Part shown: positions 8,094-17,719 of the stretch, in pieces
How positions within the stretch are numbered: the first letter of the stretch is position 1
How the letters are laid out: each line of letters opens with the position of its first letter
NCBI RefSeq assembly: GCF_900141885.1
Contig: NZ_FQYY01000007.1
Coordinates: forward strand, 1-64,000
Length of the DNA: 64,000 nt
Reading direction: 5' to 3'
From: Mesonia phycicola
Lineage (GTDB): Bacteria; Bacteroidota; Bacteroidia; Flavobacteriales; Flavobacteriaceae
Made by a program: the position numbers and the translations under genes
The notes under the pieces: generated by a model
Seen by the model: only the letters and a program-made list of their open reading frames with translations
Told to the model about the DNA's origin: nothing
Databases searched by the model: none

Positions 8094-9399
8094 CTTGTTT
8101 TGCAAGGTTTATATGGGGGTTTATGTAAGGTTTGCTAAGCCTACCATTTAGGCTAACATAAGATTTTACTTTTATTTCGGGGTCTGTCATTCCCATGTTT
8201 TTCTTATAATAATCATACAGGTAATGTGCATATTCTAAAATAAAGTCTGGCTGAAAAGACATTTGTTTTTCTTGAAAACGAGTAAGATGTTTGGTGTTGT
8301 CTACAATTTTAAATTTTCCCGTTTCAGGGTCTAAAATAGAAAATTCTGTATAACCTGCTTTTTCCATTAGCATAACACGCCAAGAAAACCTGTAGCCTTC
8401 TTCTGTCCAAAAAAGTTCATTCTCATATAATAAATACCTAAACGGAATTATAAGTTGAAGTAATACAACTATTATAAGTACGCTTGGAGCAATTTTAGAA
8501 GCAAAGTAAGTTTGTTTTTTAGAAGTGTTTAAGTTTGTTTTTTTAGGAATTATTTTTAGAAACCTCTCTAAAAAATTTAATATTTTCTCGTGAAATTTTG
8601 GGTCAAAAAATATTAAAGAAGAAACAATCATTACAAAAGGAAAAACCCCAATAGGAAAAAGTAAGCGCGTTAGTAAATGAAATATTACTACAAAAATAAA
8701 ACCTACTATCCTTGTACGTTTATTAATTAGCAAAAAAACAATTGCTAAATCATATAAAGCGCCAATCCAACTAAATGCATAAGCCACCCAAGGTTTTATT
8801 AACAAAGCACCTAGTATAGGTAAATCTGCTTTAGAAGGAAGCCAAATTTTTAATGGCATTGCATTAAATAACCAATCTGAGTTTAATTTGGCAATACCTG
8901 CATACAGATAAACAATACCAATAAGAATTTTTAAAATATCTGTTCCATAACGTGGTATTACTTTGCTAGCTTTATTAGGCTTTTGCTTTGCATCTACAGA
9001 AAAATAAGTATTTGCAGGAAGAAAAATCATGACAAAACTTACTACAGAAATAAAATAATAATGATTTAAGTAATAAGTTTTATCCATTAATTCAATGTAA
9101 GTAAAACTCAGAAAAAATATAATAATACTTAGTCTGTACTTATAACCAATAGCTACGGTTATTGCAGAAATAGCACAGAGAAGAAAAATTACATATGTAT
9201 AAATACCTAAAGGCTTTACCCAACTAAATCCGTAATAGGTAAAATGAAATTGCGGAATTATATAAAACTTTTCAATCCATCCATTAAGAGTAAATCTTAA
9301 TAGACTAAAAAACATCATAATACCAAATGCCATTCTATAAAAAGCAAGAGGTGCGGCATTTGTGTAGGTATTTATATATGCGTTTATTTTTTGAAGCAT
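8032..9399 (-). CDS. HTTM-domain membrane protein (gamma-carboxylase-like)
   Basis: A 455-residue polytopic membrane protein. The opening PLAFYRMAFGIMMFFSLLRF and the FTYIELMDKTYYLNHYYF segment around residue 100-118 are hallmarks of the HTTM family, related to the membrane part of vitamin K-dependent gamma-carboxylase. Several hydrophobic helices lie between residues 20 and 330, followed by a soluble tail of about 110 residues. Bacterial members have no proven reaction. In Bacteroidetes such genes often travel with imelysin proteins, di-heme oxidoreductases and TonB receptors, exactly as here. The 3' end overlaps the receptor gene by 62 bases. Family firm, role inferred. Confidence 0.8.
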   Translation of the reverse strand: MLQKINAYINTYTNAAPLAFYRMAFGIMMFFSLLRFTLNGWIEKFYIIPQFHFTYYGFSWVKPLGIYTYVIFLLCAISAITVAIGYKYRLSIIIFFLSFTYIELMDKTYYLNHYYFISVVSFVMIFLPANTYFSVDAKQKPNKASKVIPRYGTDILKILIGIVYLYAGIAKLNSDWLFNAMPLKIWLPSKADLPILGALLIKPWVAYAFSWIGALYDLAIVFLLINKRTRIVGFIFVVIFHLLTRLLFPIGVFPFVMIVSSLIFFDPKFHEKILNFLERFLKIIPKKTNLNTSKKQTYFASKIAPSVLIIVVLLQLIIPFRYLLYENELFWTEEGYRFSWRVMLMEKAGYTEFSILDPETGKFKIVDNTKHLTRFQEKQMSFQPDFILEYAHYLYDYYKKNMGMTDPEIKVKSYVSLNGRLSKPYINPHINLAKQDESFKQKTWILPFKDTILGF

Positions 9400-9441
9400 T
9401 ATTAACCTAACTAAAGGATAAATTAAATTGGTATTTAGATA

Positions 9442-10545
9442 CTAGTCACCATCACCATCTACATAATCAATTGTTAAACTAAGAGCGCTAATCATATCTA
9501 GTTTAATGTAAACTACATTTTGTTGTAGAGCATTGTAAGTAGTAAGCATTGCGCTATTATTAGTAGAAATTTGATCGCTAAAACTATCATCTAAGTTATC
9601 AATTTTACTAAAAATTGTAGCATATTGGTTATTAATAATAGTACTTAATTTTTCACCGTCTGATGTTGCATCTACCGCATCTAAAAATTCTTTTAATCCA
9701 GGTCCAGTTGTAGAAGTGCCAAAAGTAACTCCGTTAAAAAAATTTTGAGAAGCTTGTGTAGCATCTATTAAAAGAGTTTTGCTAATGTCGTTTTTGTAGT
9801 ATGCCTCTACACTTTCAGGATAAAGAACACCATTACTAAAAACGCCTGCAGGTATACCTAATTTAGGTGCACGTACATCTTTTTCAAAATTTTCAATGTA
9901 ATTATTAGCCATCTGATTAACAGAGCCTGTTACCACGTTAGAGTTGTTTATAAAAGTTTCTCTGTAACCATTATTCCAGTCGGTTACAATGGCATCTGCA
10001 GTATTTTTTAATTGTGCGCTTACTGCGGCTAGGTAATTAGCATAACCACTTTCATTTATATAAAGAGCTAATATGTCTTCATCATTTTCTGCAATACCGT
10101 ATAATAAATAATCTATTGCAGGAAAACCTTGACTAGCATATTGAGCTTGCGTCTCTAAATTATAATCGGCACCATTAATATTATTTAATATATTTTCAGT
10201 ATCGGTAGGATAAATATTTGTTTTATCGGTTAATTTAAGATCTGTAGCTTTCCCAATATCAAATATTCCTACATATTGGTATGCTTTATACGCTTCTAGC
10301 CAAGCATCTCTTAAATTATTTAAGTTAGGTGCATTTATATTTTCACTAAATGTATCTACCTCTGTATTTAATAAATTTACTTTTTGTTGGTAATTTTCAA
10401 ATGAAGGAACAATAATATTATCTGCCCAACTAGTTAACATCTCTTCTTTATCGTAGTTAGATGTATCACTTCCAGAATCGGAGCCATTGTCTGATGAGCA
10501 GCTCGCTATAAATAAGACAGATAAGATAAATACTAATTTTCTCAT
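9442..10545 (-). CDS. Imelysin-family lipoprotein (IrpA/M75-like)
   Basis: About 367 residues from ATG at 10545. The signal ends in a lipobox (VLFIASC then SSDNGSD), so it is a surface or periplasmic lipoprotein. The body is helical with imelysin features: WADNIIVPSFENYQQK near the start, LRDAWLEAYKAYQYV, and QGFPAIDYLLYG where other members have GxHxxE. The His of that motif is replaced (FPAID), so metal binding may differ from its divergent neighbour. Imelysin-like proteins are linked to iron uptake. It is followed by the HTTM and receptor genes on the same strand. A -7 box overlaps the false TTG start, which supports the ATG. Confidence 0.85.
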   Translation of the reverse strand: MRKLVFILSVLFIASCSSDNGSDSGSDTSNYDKEEMLTSWADNIIVPSFENYQQKVNLLNTEVDTFSENINAPNLNNLRDAWLEAYKAYQYVGIFDIGKATDLKLTDKTNIYPTDTENILNNINGADYNLETQAQYASQGFPAIDYLLYGIAENDEDILALYINESGYANYLAAVSAQLKNTADAIVTDWNNGYRETFINNSNVVTGSVNQMANNYIENFEKDVRAPKLGIPAGVFSNGVLYPESVEAYYKNDISKTLLIDATQASQNFFNGVTFGTSTTGPGLKEFLDAVDATSDGEKLSTIINNQYATIFSKIDNLDDSFSDQISTNNSAMLTTYNALQQNVVYIKLDMISALSLTIDYVDGDGD

Positions 10546-10557
10546 TACTTTTTTTTG

Positions 10558-10565
10558 CAAAATTA
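10558..10565 (-). promoter_or_regulatory. Possible -7 box for the imelysin / HTTM / receptor operon
   Basis: On the minus strand TAATTTTG fits the Bacteroidetes -7 consensus TAnnTTTG, about 12 bases before the ATG. No well-spaced -33 TTG was found. Confidence 0.4.
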
Positions 10566-10622
10566 TAAAACAGACGCCAATTAATGTTTATTTATTCTAA
10601 ATTAATTTTTTTGTAGATATAT

Positions 10623-10652
10623 TTGCTAAAAATTTTAATTAGATTACTTTTG
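10623..10652 (+). promoter_or_regulatory. Bacteroidetes-type promoter for the imelysin/di-heme pair
   Basis: TTG at 10623-10625 and TACTTTTG at 10645-10652 are 19 bases apart, a good match to the -33 / -7 consensus of the Bacteroidetes primary sigma factor. It lies 35 bases before the ATG at 10688, in the divergent gap between two imelysin genes. Confidence 0.65.
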
Positions 10653-10687
10653 TGTAGTTTTTAATTAATCTAAATAAGAAGTATATA

Positions 10688-11866
10688 ATGAAAAAAAATT
10701 TACTAACCATTGCTTTAGCGGCAAGTGCTATAATCTACGTAGGTTGTAGTAGTGATGATGATAACTCTAACTCTCAAGAAACAGTTACAAAATCTGATGT
10801 AATAGAAAATTACGCAAACATAGTTTATCAAAATTATCAAGACGCTCTTAGTGACGCGGTAGAGTTACAAACAGCAATAGAGACTTTTACTGCTAACCCA
10901 ACTCAAGAAAATTTTGACGAAGCTAAAGAAGAATGGTTAGAATCTAGAGAAAGCTACGGTGTTAGTGAAGCATATCGTTTTGCAAATGGACCGATAGATG
11001 ATGAAAATGGACCAGAAGGTTTATTAAACGCTTGGCCGTTAGATGAAAACTTTATTGATTACGTAGATAATAATGGAGAAGTAATTAACGGAGGAATAAT
11101 TAATAGTACAGAAGACTACCCAAGTATTACCAAAGATTTATTAGAAAGCCTTAATGAAAATGGAGGAGAAAAAAACATTAGCGTTGGGTACCACGCTATT
11201 GAGTTTTTACTTTGGGGTCAAGATTTAACAGATCCATCAGATTTTCTTACAGGACAAAGACCATACACAGATTTTGTAGATGGAGGTACTGCACTTAACC
11301 AAGACAGACGTAGAGCTTACCTTAATATTTGTGCAGAGCTAATTATTGATAATTTAACTTATTTATCAGATTTATGGGCTCCAGGTGGTACTTACAGAAC
11401 AGAGTTTTTAGCTCTAGAAGAAGATGAGGCTTTACAAAATATGTATTTAGGTATAACTACTCTTGTATCTGCAGAGTTACCAATAGAGCGTATGTCTGTA
11501 GCATTAAGTAATGCAGATCAAGAAGACGAGCACTCTTGTTTTAGTGATAACACACACAGAGATATTATTCTTAATCTAGAAGGAGTAATTAATGTATATA
11601 ATGGTACTTATGGAGATATTAGCGGTGCTTCACTTGCAGATCTAGTAGAAGAAGCAAATTCTGAGTTTTTTGAAAGTACTGCAGATGCAATTGACGAAGC
11701 AGAATCTAAAGTAGATGCTATTTATATTCCTTTTGATTATGCTATTTCTGGAGGAGAAAGCTCTACAGAAGGTCAAAAAGTAAGTGATGCAGTAAATGCA
11801 TTATTAGATTTAGGAGCTAATTTATTAGCAGGAGCATCTGCAATAGGTGTTACAGTAAACGGATAA
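10688..11866 (+). CDS. Imelysin-family lipoprotein with GxHxxE motif
   Basis: A 392-residue lipoprotein: signal MKKNLLTIALAASAIIYVGC then an Asp/Ser-rich linker. The body has the imelysin pattern, including WLESRESYGVSEAYRF and the intact metal-binding type motif GYHAIEFLLWG near residue 168. The family is related to the EfeO / iron-regulated IrpA proteins, which point to iron binding or uptake at the cell surface. It is 15 bases from the di-heme oxidoreductase gene downstream, and divergent from a second imelysin gene. The pair of imelysins may act on two sides of one uptake system; that is inference. Confidence 0.88.
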   Translation: MKKNLLTIALAASAIIYVGCSSDDDNSNSQETVTKSDVIENYANIVYQNYQDALSDAVELQTAIETFTANPTQENFDEAKEEWLESRESYGVSEAYRFANGPIDDENGPEGLLNAWPLDENFIDYVDNNGEVINGGIINSTEDYPSITKDLLESLNENGGEKNISVGYHAIEFLLWGQDLTDPSDFLTGQRPYTDFVDGGTALNQDRRRAYLNICAELIIDNLTYLSDLWAPGGTYRTEFLALEEDEALQNMYLGITTLVSAELPIERMSVALSNADQEDEHSCFSDNTHRDIILNLEGVINVYNGTYGDISGASLADLVEEANSEFFESTADAIDEAESKVDAIYIPFDYAISGGESSTEGQKVSDAVNALLDLGANLLAGASAIGVTVNG

Positions 11867-11881
11867 TTATAAATTTTTATA

Positions 11882-13288
11882 ATGTATAAAAGAGGTTTAG
11901 TAGTTTTTTTGTTTTCTTCATTAATGTTATTGCATACAAGCTGTAGCACAGATGATAGTGATTATACTACTTTAACCCCAGAAGAGGGAGAGCAGAATTT
12001 AGGAGGCATATCTACAGTGATAAACGCATCAGAAGAAGCCTTTGGTTTTTCAAGTTCTGCTCTCACCACTTCACAAACAATAGATTTTGGCGTAGGAAAT
12101 TCATTTTTTAGACAAAGTTGGGTTTCTTCACCGGCATCTACCACTGCAAGAGACGGTTTAGGTCCTTTTTTTAATGCAGTTTCTTGTTCTTCTTGCCATT
12201 TTAAAGATGGTAGAGGTCGTCCTCCTTTATATGAAGGTGAAGTTGGCTTCGGATTATTATTCAGATTAAGTCTACCAGGTAAAGATGAATATGGTGCAGC
12301 AATATCAGATCCTGTTTATGGGCATCAATTACAAGACTCTTCTATTTTAGGTCCAGATAGTGAGGGGCAAATGAGTATTACTTATGAAACTTTTACAGAA
12401 ACTCTAGCAGATGGAACCGAAGTAACATTAAAAAAACCTATCTACACCATTACTAATCTTAATTATGGAGCTACTGCCTCTGGTGTTTTAATATCACCAC
12501 GTGTAGCTAACCAAATGATTGGATTGGGACTTTTAGAGGCTATACCAGAAAGTACTCTTTTAGAATTAGCAGATGAAAACGATGCTAATAACGATGGAAT
12601 TTCAGGTAGACCAAATTATGTGTACGATGTAGAAAGTAATTCCACCAAAATGGGTCGTTTTGGGTGGAAAGCAAATCAGCCTTCTGTAAGACAGCAAGTA
12701 GCAGGTGCATTTTCTGGAGATATGGGTATTACTTCTTCTATCTTTCCAGATGCAGATTGCCCACAAGGTGTAGATTGCGATGAAATACCTAACGGAGGTG
12801 ATCCAGAAATTTCAGATGATAATTTAGCTAAAGTAGTACTGTATTCTCAATCGTTAGCTGTTCCTGTACGTAGAGATTATGAAGATCAAAGCGTACTAAA
12901 TGGAAAAGAAATTTTTAGTAGTATACAATGTACAAGCTGCCACATACCTAAAATAGAAACAGGTAGTACCTATTATATAGAAGGTTTTAGAAACCAAACT
13001 ATACGTCCATATACAGATATGCTTTTACATGATATGGGAGAAGGTTTGAGTGATAATGCTCCAGATTATTTAGCAGATGGCAATGAGTGGCGTACCCAAC
13101 CATTATGGGGTATAGGTTTAATTAATACAGTAAATGGACATACACAGCTGCTACACGACGGACGAGCAGATAATATTACAGAGGCTATTTTATGGCACGG
13201 TGGTGAAGCTCTAGCAGCAAAAGAACAGTTTAAAGAGTTAAGCACAAGTGATCGAGAAGATTTATTAGCTTTTATAAATTCATTATAA
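11882..13288 (+). CDS. Di-heme oxidoreductase family lipoprotein (DHOR)
   Basis: A 468-residue lipoprotein (lipobox LLHTSC). Two c-type heme sites are visible: CSSCH near residue 102 and CTSCH near residue 357, matching the di-heme cytochrome c family formerly called thiol oxidoreductase. Between them lie blocks typical of the family (NDGISGRPNYVYD, GRFGWKANQPSVRQQ) and near the end LWGIGLINTVNGHTQLLHDGR and a final EAILWHGGEA. It should carry out electron transfer at the cell surface, possibly on iron, since it is encoded 15 bases after an imelysin gene. Substrate unproven. Confidence 0.88.
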   Translation: MYKRGLVVFLFSSLMLLHTSCSTDDSDYTTLTPEEGEQNLGGISTVINASEEAFGFSSSALTTSQTIDFGVGNSFFRQSWVSSPASTTARDGLGPFFNAVSCSSCHFKDGRGRPPLYEGEVGFGLLFRLSLPGKDEYGAAISDPVYGHQLQDSSILGPDSEGQMSITYETFTETLADGTEVTLKKPIYTITNLNYGATASGVLISPRVANQMIGLGLLEAIPESTLLELADENDANNDGISGRPNYVYDVESNSTKMGRFGWKANQPSVRQQVAGAFSGDMGITSSIFPDADCPQGVDCDEIPNGGDPEISDDNLAKVVLYSQSLAVPVRRDYEDQSVLNGKEIFSSIQCTSCHIPKIETGSTYYIEGFRNQTIRPYTDMLLHDMGEGLSDNAPDYLADGNEWRTQPLWGIGLINTVNGHTQLLHDGRADNITEAILWHGGEALAAKEQFKELSTSDREDLLAFINSL

Positions 13289-13320
13289 AACAAAAAAAGT
13301 TAAGTGGTTATAGTTTAAAA

Positions 13321-13350
13321 AAAACCTTCACAGAGATGTGAAGGTTTTTT
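13321..13350. terminator. Bidirectional terminator between the di-heme and tssC genes
   Basis: A 12-bp perfect stem (AAAACCTTCACA / TGTGAAGGTTTT) with a 4-base loop and flanking A and T runs. It can serve the plus-strand di-heme operon and the minus-strand T6SS operon. Confidence 0.85.
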
Positions 13351-13375
13351 TGTTTTTTGATTAACAAAATGTCTT

Positions 13376-14728
13376 TTACTGTTGTTCATATTCCGCATCC
13401 CAATCATTACCATCATCCCCTTTTTGACCATCCAATTTTATTAAAAAGTTTTTAGCAGGAAAATATGGTTTCATGTGTATATCAAGATGAACTCTATCTT
13501 TTTGATTTGGGTCTTGCTCAAAACGTTTAATAGAAAAATCTTCTATAAGTTTATCTGGCCCAGATATATTATCTAAAAACTTCACAATTTGCCCCATTAA
13601 TTCTTTACGAGTACGTGCATTAAAGTTTTCAAAAGCCCTTCTATTTAAAAAGTCCATAAGTACTTTTGTAACATAATCAAAAACACGAACCACAGAGTAG
13701 GTTTGTAGGCCTAAATTATCGCCATTAAAAAGTGTTTTAGCAGAAAAAGCCATTACTTTACCATACTCATTAACCATTGGTACTAAACCAAGTTTTTCTA
13801 GGTTTGCAATTTCGCTCTTTTTTAAATCAAATCTAACACCACTAATTTCATTAATTCCTCCATATTTTTTACCAGCAGTGACTTGAGACATAAGAGTTTT
13901 ATATATTTTACCTGCTAATGCTCCAGATGGAGGTACAAAAAGGTCATCTTCTTCTCCGTATTCATCTTCTTTGCCTCTACCTACAAGCCAATTACAGGCC
14001 ATTACTACATTAGAGCGGTGATTTTCGCCTCCAGTTAGATTAGCCGCTTCAAACATTTCCATAACATCATCTGGCTCATCTAAATGTTCAAAATCTGTAA
14101 CTAACATTACTTTATTTTCATAAGCAATTTTAGCCCATTTTTCTACAACGGCGTTGTTTCCTAAATAGCCTGGTATAACCATAAGGCCATAATTATCTCG
14201 AAGGTCTAAACGATCGTAATTGTCTCTTAATTCAGAAGAAATAGCATCAATAAAACGGGTATTGTCTAAATCTTTTAATTGTTCTAAATCTGCATTTACA
14301 ATTGTTATATTTTTAATTTTATCTGCCTCTGTATTTTTAAAAAACAAAGCCATTGATCGGTAAGAACGCTCTAAATCACGAGTTTCATTTATTGCTTTTC
14401 CTACATTTTCTTTTAAAGTTTGATCTGCTATTTGAGTTCTTTTTTCAGACTCTTCAACCATTGTAGAAATATCTTCAGAACTAGAAAGAATAGAAGCCCA
14501 CATCTCTAATGTTTTTTTAACTTTCTTTCTTTCTTTCTCTTTTGTACTTTCTGTTAAAAATATTTTTTTTCTCGCTTTTCGTTCTGGATTCATGTTTTGA
14601 ACCCCGTCTATAGTTGCTTCTAAAAGATCAAACCCACCATATTTTGCTAATTTTTCGCTGCTTTCTTCTAATTGTTTAGAAGGGTTTTGTGAGATTGCTT
14701 GTTGCTGCATTTTTTCTAATTTAGCCAT
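13376..14728 (-). CDS. tssC: T6SS contractile sheath large subunit TssC
   Basis: A 450-residue protein that matches the sheath large subunit: EKWAKIAYENKVMLVTDFEH in the central domain, ACNWLVGRGKEDEYGEEDDLFVPPSGALAGK, and a C-terminal part with FDYVTKVLMDFLNRRAFEN. TssC pairs with TssB to build the contractile sheath that drives the Hcp tube. The first 70 residues are charged and Gln/Lys-rich, as in Bacteroidetes members. Two bases separate it from tssB, and it is the last gene of the clpV-tssB-tssC operon, which ends at the terminator near 13.33 kb. Call is firm. Confidence 0.92.
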   Translation of the reverse strand: MAKLEKMQQQAISQNPSKQLEESSEKLAKYGGFDLLEATIDGVQNMNPERKARKKIFLTESTKEKERKKVKKTLEMWASILSSSEDISTMVEESEKRTQIADQTLKENVGKAINETRDLERSYRSMALFFKNTEADKIKNITIVNADLEQLKDLDNTRFIDAISSELRDNYDRLDLRDNYGLMVIPGYLGNNAVVEKWAKIAYENKVMLVTDFEHLDEPDDVMEMFEAANLTGGENHRSNVVMACNWLVGRGKEDEYGEEDDLFVPPSGALAGKIYKTLMSQVTAGKKYGGINEISGVRFDLKKSEIANLEKLGLVPMVNEYGKVMAFSAKTLFNGDNLGLQTYSVVRVFDYVTKVLMDFLNRRAFENFNARTRKELMGQIVKFLDNISGPDKLIEDFSIKRFEQDPNQKDRVHLDIHMKPYFPAKNFLIKLDGQKGDDGNDWDAEYEQQ

Positions 14729-14730
14729 AA

Positions 14731-15183
14731 TTATTTATTAGGTTCAAGTTCTGAAATTAAAGATTGAATTGAGGTTAACAAAGCTTGCTTTGCTTCAGGA
14801 TCTGTTAATGCAGCTTTAAGAATTTTATTAGTTTTAAGTTGTTTTATAATCTTTACATATTGTTCTTTCTCTGTATCTAGGTCTTTTAAAAAATCACTTT
14901 GGTTAATTATACCATTTTTACCAAAATCACCTAGGTTAGAAAAGTGGAGTGTTTCTTTAGATTCTACCCCATCTTTGTCTGAAAATTCTATTTCTACATT
15001 AGGCTGGTAATGATTAAAAACATCATCAATTTTTTTGAGATCTCTAATCATTTCAGCTTTTACTGGTTGGTTTTGCGTAAGCTTTTCAACTAGTAAAGTT
15101 CTATTTTGTGGTATTTCATTTAAAGCTTCGGCAGAGTCTTGCCTAACTTCTGTACCACCAAGGCCGTATGTGTTATCGCTCAT
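14731..15183 (-). CDS. tssB: T6SS sheath small subunit TssB
   Basis: A 150-residue protein with VEKLTQNQPVKAEMIRDLKK followed by DDVFNHYQPNVEIEF and a region FSNLGDFGKNGII, all characteristic of TssB (VipA). It interlocks with TssC to form sheath protomers; its exposed helix is the ClpV recognition site in other systems. The gene lies between clpV (43 bases upstream) and tssC (2 bases downstream) and must be co-expressed with them. Confidence 0.9.
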   Translation of the reverse strand: MSDNTYGLGGTEVRQDSAEALNEIPQNRTLLVEKLTQNQPVKAEMIRDLKKIDDVFNHYQPNVEIEFSDKDGVESKETLHFSNLGDFGKNGIINQSDFLKDLDTEKEQYVKIIKQLKTNKILKAALTDPEAKQALLTSIQSLISELEPNK

Positions 15184-15226
15184 AAATTTTAGTTTTTTTT
15201 GGTTATTAAGAATAAATATAGGGTTT

Positions 15227-17719
15227 TTATATGCTTATTTCCCATTTTAGGGCTTCGTTTTCAAGACTAACTTTTATATGATTTCCTTTTTTGATTTTAC
15301 CTGTAATTAACATTTTAGACAATGGGCCTCTCAATTCTGTGCGTATTACACCACGTAATGGTCTAGCTCCATATTGAGGAGTAAACCCTTTAATTGAAAG
15401 AAATTGATATACTTCATCAGAAAGCTCGATGGTTATTTCTTGCTTTTCTAATGCTTTTAATAAATCTTTAAGTTGAATTTTAAAAATCTTAATGATGTTT
15501 TCCTTTGTGATAGGACTAAAAGGTACTATCTCTGTAAGTCTCCCTAAAAATTCAGGTCTAAAATGGTTACCCATAATTTCCATTAAATCTGTTGGTTTAG
15601 GGATTTCTCCAGCCTGAAATGATTTTTCTACGTGTTTACTTCCTACATTAGAAGTAAACAATATTACTGCATGTGAAAAATCACCAGTTTTACCTAAACG
15701 ATCGTGAAGTTTACCTTCATCTAATATTTGAAGAAAAATATCAAAAACAGAAGGGTGTGCTTTTTCAATTTCATCAAAAAGTACAATAGAGTAGGGTTTT
15801 TGTCTTATTTTATTTACTAAAAGTCCACCTTCTTCATAGCCAACATAACCCGGAGGAGCACCATAAAGTAGAGCTGCAGAATGTTCTTCTTTAAATTCTG
15901 ACATATCAAAACGGATTATAGCATCTTCGGTTTGAAACAAAAACTCTGCTAGAGCCTTGGCTAGTTCTGTTTTACCTGTACCTGTGGGACCTGTAAAAAA
16001 GAAAGAACCTGTTGGTAGTCCTGGTTTGCTTAAGCCTGATCTAGATTCATGTACAGCTGCAGTAATAGTTTTTACTGCGTGATCTTGCCCCACAACACGC
16101 CTTTTTAATTCTTCTTCCATAGAAAGCAAGCGTTCTTTTTCATCTGCTAATAGCTCTCCTACAGGAATTCCTGTTTTGTTAGATATAGTTGCTGTTACGT
16201 CTTTTTTTACGATGCTATTTTTTTCTGTATTTGCTTCTTTTAGTAATTTTTGAAGATTATTTTTAAATTTTTCAGCAATTTGTGTAGAGGTAGTAGTATT
16301 ACCGTCAATTATTAAATGATCTTCTTCTTTTAATGCCGTGAATAGAAGGTAGCTTATTCGGTTACCTAGATCGTTATATAACCATTCTAATTCATGTATT
16401 TTTTGTGTTTCAGAAAATTCTTCTTTTTCTAAAATAACAGTTAACTCTTGTGTAATATTTTCAATAATTAGAGAGGAAGTTTCTAACATAAAACGTGCAG
16501 AAGACATAGTTCTGTCAATTAAATCTATAGCAGAGTCTGGTAAGCTACGTTCTTTGTTAAAACGCTTAGAAAGCTTAATGGCTTCTTCAATAGTTTTGTA
16601 TTCTATGTTAAATTTATGATGATTTACATAACTGTCAATTATATAATTAATCATTCTAGCCGTGGTTTGTTCATTAGGTTCTTCTAAATGGATTATTTCA
16701 AACCTTCTAGAAAGTGTGTCGTCACTTTCTACTTGTTTTCTAAAAGTATCATTAGTCATACTTCCAATGATTGTAATATTACCTTTTGCTAGTTCAGATT
16801 TAAGAATATTGATTAACCCTTTTTGTTGGCTGTTTTTATCTAATAAATTATCAAGTTCATCAATTAATAAAATAGGTTTTTTAAATTGTTTTATGGCGTT
16901 TATAATTTTTTTAAAACGATCTTCAATCTCACCATTATAGCTAGCACTAGACACTAACTCGATAAAATTTAGCTCATAAATCTGCGCGTCCTTTAAAGTT
17001 TCTTGTACATTTCCATTAATAACGGTATTGCTAAAGCCATTTAATAGAGCTGATTTGCCTACGCCAGGTTCTCCTGTAATAAGTACATTGGGTTTAGAAT
17101 GTCTTCCTAAAATTTCAGTAATCATTTTAATTTCTCCATCACGCCCGTATATATTTGTTAGTTCTTGATTACGTGCTTGCGAAGTTTTATCTATACAATA
17201 CTTGTTTAATACATCTGTATTTATAGGTTTGGCGTGTGTACTAGAGAATTCTTTTTTATAAATATTGTTAGAGGTTGTAGTGGAAGAGTTGGTTAGTAGA
17301 TTTAAAACATCTTCTCTTTTTATGGGAAATGTTTTTAACTGCTCATAAGTAAAGCCTACTCCAGGAGTACAAATAGCAACTAATATGGAAGTAGGAGTGA
17401 TCTCTTCTTCGTTTAATTTTAGTCTTACCATATCGGCTTCATTAAAAATAGCCTCTATACTATTATCTGCACTGAGTTGATCAGGTATTGTAGCAGCTCT
17501 TGGCAACATTTCCATACGTACGTCTGCCCATTCTTCTACATAATAGATGTCTTCACTAATTTCTTCAATAAACGATCTTAGGTTAAAGTTTTTATGCAAT
17601 AATGCTCTTAATAAATGAGCAGCATTGTATTGATTTGCATGATATCCTTTAGCGTTTGCTTCTGCAATATGTAAGAGTTCTTTGGTTGATGAAGAAAGAG
17701 AATAGGTAAGGGTTTGCAT
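15227..17719 (-). CDS. clpV: T6SS sheath-recycling ATPase ClpV (TssH)
   Basis: An 830-residue Clp/Hsp100 ATPase. N-terminal Clp-N repeats cover about 1-150. The first AAA+ module has Walker A GEPGVGKS (about 216-223) and Walker B ILLIDELDN. The second has Walker A GPTGTGKT (about 576-583) and Walker B IVLFDEIEKAH, then a ClpB-type C-terminal domain with GFTPQYGARPLRGVI. It disassembles contracted TssBC sheaths in the cytoplasm using ATP. ClpB itself is longer because of its middle domain, which is short here; together with tssB and tssC directly downstream this supports ClpV rather than ClpB. It is the first gene of this operon. Confidence 0.92.
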   Translation of the reverse strand: MQTLTYSLSSSTKELLHIAEANAKGYHANQYNAAHLLRALLHKNFNLRSFIEEISEDIYYVEEWADVRMEMLPRAATIPDQLSADNSIEAIFNEADMVRLKLNEEEITPTSILVAICTPGVGFTYEQLKTFPIKREDVLNLLTNSSTTTSNNIYKKEFSSTHAKPINTDVLNKYCIDKTSQARNQELTNIYGRDGEIKMITEILGRHSKPNVLITGEPGVGKSALLNGFSNTVINGNVQETLKDAQIYELNFIELVSSASYNGEIEDRFKKIINAIKQFKKPILLIDELDNLLDKNSQQKGLINILKSELAKGNITIIGSMTNDTFRKQVESDDTLSRRFEIIHLEEPNEQTTARMINYIIDSYVNHHKFNIEYKTIEEAIKLSKRFNKERSLPDSAIDLIDRTMSSARFMLETSSLIIENITQELTVILEKEEFSETQKIHELEWLYNDLGNRISYLLFTALKEEDHLIIDGNTTTSTQIAEKFKNNLQKLLKEANTEKNSIVKKDVTATISNKTGIPVGELLADEKERLLSMEEELKRRVVGQDHAVKTITAAVHESRSGLSKPGLPTGSFFFTGPTGTGKTELAKALAEFLFQTEDAIIRFDMSEFKEEHSAALLYGAPPGYVGYEEGGLLVNKIRQKPYSIVLFDEIEKAHPSVFDIFLQILDEGKLHDRLGKTGDFSHAVILFTSNVGSKHVEKSFQAGEIPKPTDLMEIMGNHFRPEFLGRLTEIVPFSPITKENIIKIFKIQLKDLLKALEKQEITIELSDEVYQFLSIKGFTPQYGARPLRGVIRTELRGPLSKMLITGKIKKGNHIKVSLENEALKWEISI

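Noticed and set aside
8093-8105. TTG start of the TonB receptor four codons upstream
   Set aside because: ATG at 8093 begins a good signal peptide; the TTG adds nothing.
15227-17719. ClpB chaperone instead of ClpV
   Set aside because: The middle coiled-coil domain is short and the gene is directly followed by tssB and tssC.
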